From Acetobacterium malicum subsp. dehalogenans DSM 11527 (lineage in GTDB: Bacteria; Bacillota; Clostridia; Eubacteriales; Eubacteriaceae), in contig NZ_AXAC01000027.1 of NCBI RefSeq assembly GCF_000472665.1, positions 209-53,032 of the forward strand: a DNA stretch of 52,824 nt, read 5' to 3'. A model generated the notes under the pieces. It saw only the letters and a program-made list of their open reading frames with translations. It was not told the origin of the DNA and did not search any database. The position numbers and the translations under genes were made by a program. Positions 51,623 to 52,824 of the stretch are shown here, piece by piece; positions within the stretch are counted from its first letter, which is position 1; each line of letters starts with the position of its first letter.

Positions 51623-52824
51623 CTAATTGCTTTTCTCGCTGGCAAATGCCTTGTAGATTGCCACACACATCATGATAATGATGATTAAAAATGGCAAGGC
51701 CATGATAATCGAGGTATTTCTCATCGCCACCAATCCGCCACTAAAAAGCAGCACAATCGCCATCAATGACAGCACTACACCCCAGATTATTTTTATTTTA
51801 TTATCCGGATTCAGATCGCCATTTCTGGAAAACATGCCGATGACAAAGGTTGCTGAATCGGCTGAGGTGACAAAAAATGTGATGATCAAAATGGTTGCCA
51901 TAAGTGAAATTATTTTCCCCAGTGGCAAGTAGGACAGGGTCGCAAATAATCCCACGGTTACGTCATTGGTAACCTGAGCGACGATATCAACACCTTCAAA
52001 GATTTCGAAATATAACGCCGTTCCGCCAAAAATAGTAAACCAGATGCAGCAGAAGATAGCTGGCAGGATGACTACCCCCAGAATAAATTCTTTGACCGTC
52101 CGACCTTTTGATATTCTGGCAATAAAAGTACCGACAAATGGTCCCCAGGATAACCACCAGGCCCAATAGAAAATAGTCCAGGTTCCAATCCAGGGATCTT
52201 TGTCAAAGGGTGATAAGGCCAGGCTCATGGGTAGAATGTTCTGGATATAACCACTGAGACTCACAAAAAAGGTATCAATAATGAAGACGGTTGGTCCAAA
52301 TAAAAAGACAAACAGCAAAAGCAACACGGCAATAATGATATTAGTGTTGCTGAGAATTTTTATTCCTTTGTCCAGTCCAGTTGTTGCTGAGATTAAAAAT
52401 AAAACGGTGATTACAACAATAATAATAACCTGGGTACTGATATTATTGGGGATATTGAACAAGGTATTCAGCCCCCCGTTTACCTGTAAGGCGCCCATCC
52501 CCAGGGACGTAGCCACCCCGATAACCGTTAAAATCAGTGCCAGAATATCGATTACATGACCAATTGGCCCTCTGGTTTTCTCTCCCAGCAGTGGATAGAG
52601 GGTTGAACTGATCAGACAGGGCATTTTTTTCCGAAAGGTGACATAGGCCAGCGCTAATCCCACAATGGCATAGATCGCCCAGGGATGAAACCCCCAATGT
52701 AAAAAGGCATACCGAAAAGACATCATGGCTGACTGGGTTGATAAGGGTTCGATTCCCATTGGCGGCTGAGCATAATGAAAAACGGGTTCGGCAACGCCCC
52801 AGAAAACGAGCCCGATCCCCATCC
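51623..52824 (-). CDS. BCCT-family transporter (glycine betaine/choline/carnitine), C-terminal part
   Basis: About 400 residues of a BCCT secondary transporter; the N-terminal part lies beyond the right edge. The first visible residues GIGLVFWGVAEPVFHY are the family's sodium/substrate motif around helix 3-4, so the methionine there is internal and not the start. Further motifs are FRYAFLHWGFHPWAIYA and WTIFYWAWWLSWGPFVGTFIARIS with the aromatic substrate box. Substrate is probably a quaternary amine such as glycine betaine, which acetogens also use as a methyl donor; this cannot be fixed from sequence. Confidence 0.93.
   Translation of the reverse strand, partial: MGIGLVFWGVAEPVFHYAQPPMGIEPLSTQSAMMSFRYAFLHWGFHPWAIYAIVGLALAYVTFRKKMPCLISSTLYPLLGEKTRGPIGHVIDILALILTVIGVATSLGMGALQVNGGLNTLFNIPNNISTQVIIIVVITVLFLISATTGLDKGIKILSNTNIIIAVLLLLFVFLFGPTVFIIDTFFVSLSGYIQNILPMSLALSPFDKDPWIGTWTIFYWAWWLSWGPFVGTFIARISKGRTVKEFILGVVILPAIFCCIWFTIFGGTALYFEIFEGVDIVAQVTNDVTVGLFATLSYLPLGKIISLMATILIITFFVTSADSATFVIGMFSRNGDLNPDNKIKIIWGVVLSLMAIVLLFSGGLVAMRNTSIIMALPFLIIIIMMCVAIYKAFASEKSN

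Overview
The window looks like chromosomal DNA of an anaerobic, nitrogen-fixing acetogen of the Clostridia, most like Acetobacterium/Eubacteriaceae. Reasons: the start of formate-tetrahydrofolate ligase at the left edge, a RACo-type corrinoid-protein activator, a compact clostridial nif cluster (nifH-I1-I2-D-K-E-NB, 2Fe-2S ferredoxin, split nifV), a tryptophan T-box, and DnaD/DnaI-type replication genes. The genus is inference; the genes are read directly. I saw no transposase, phage, CRISPR array, tRNA or rRNA.

Layout. 1-3.7 kb (minus): fhs start, then an aminotransferase-yhaM-acyl-ACP thioesterase group. 3.7-6.3 kb (plus): pentapeptide-repeat protein, radical SAM protein, and a small XRE regulator/membrane protein pair. 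6.5-19.9 kb (plus): the nitrogen-fixation region, with an AnfO homologue and a YwqK/MORN-like protein ending in four cysteines, then a long regulated leader and nifH to nifV. 20-22.1 kb (minus): HPr, HAD phosphatase and SorC regulator. 22.4-26.7 kb (minus): two tandem amtB-glnK units, each with its own promoter and long leader. 26.7-30.1 kb (minus): murA-walJ-htrA. 30.3-32.4 kb (plus): dnaD-dnaI. 32.4-33.8 kb (minus): CheR-type and tRNA methyltransferases, then a DnaA-box-rich stretch. 34.3-36 kb: membrane protein with a degenerate GGDEF-like end. 36-37.1 kb (minus): G5/3D cell-wall protein. 37.3-39 kb: Trp T-box and trpB2. 39.1-41 kb (minus): rhodanese and RACo-like activator. 41.2-45.1 kb (plus): two-component system followed by a VTC/DUF4956 pair. 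45.3-48.4 kb: glutamate-synthase-like FMN protein and a PH/SHOCT protein. 48.5-52.8 kb (minus): chemoreceptor and a BCCT transporter cut by the right edge.

The most notable signal is in non-coding RNA. The nifH leader and both amtB leaders contain short hairpins with six-base loops carrying A at loop position 1 and G at position 4. In each leader the last arm of one such hairpin is also the first arm of an intrinsic terminator. This is the architecture of ANTAR-protein antitermination targets. It would place nitrogen fixation and ammonium uptake under one RNA-level switch, above the post-translational control expected from NifI1/NifI2 and GlnK. No ANTAR protein is encoded in the window, so the regulator is predicted to lie elsewhere.

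Other points worth following: AnfO beside a molybdenum-type nif cluster with no anfG/vnfG; the cysteine-tailed repeat protein next to it; a TTAACA-N5-TTAACA (Pho-box-like) repeat in front of the VTC/DUF4956 pair and just after a two-component system; a RACo-like protein lacking its ferredoxin domain; and a cluster of DnaA boxes upstream of a tRNA methyltransferase gene.
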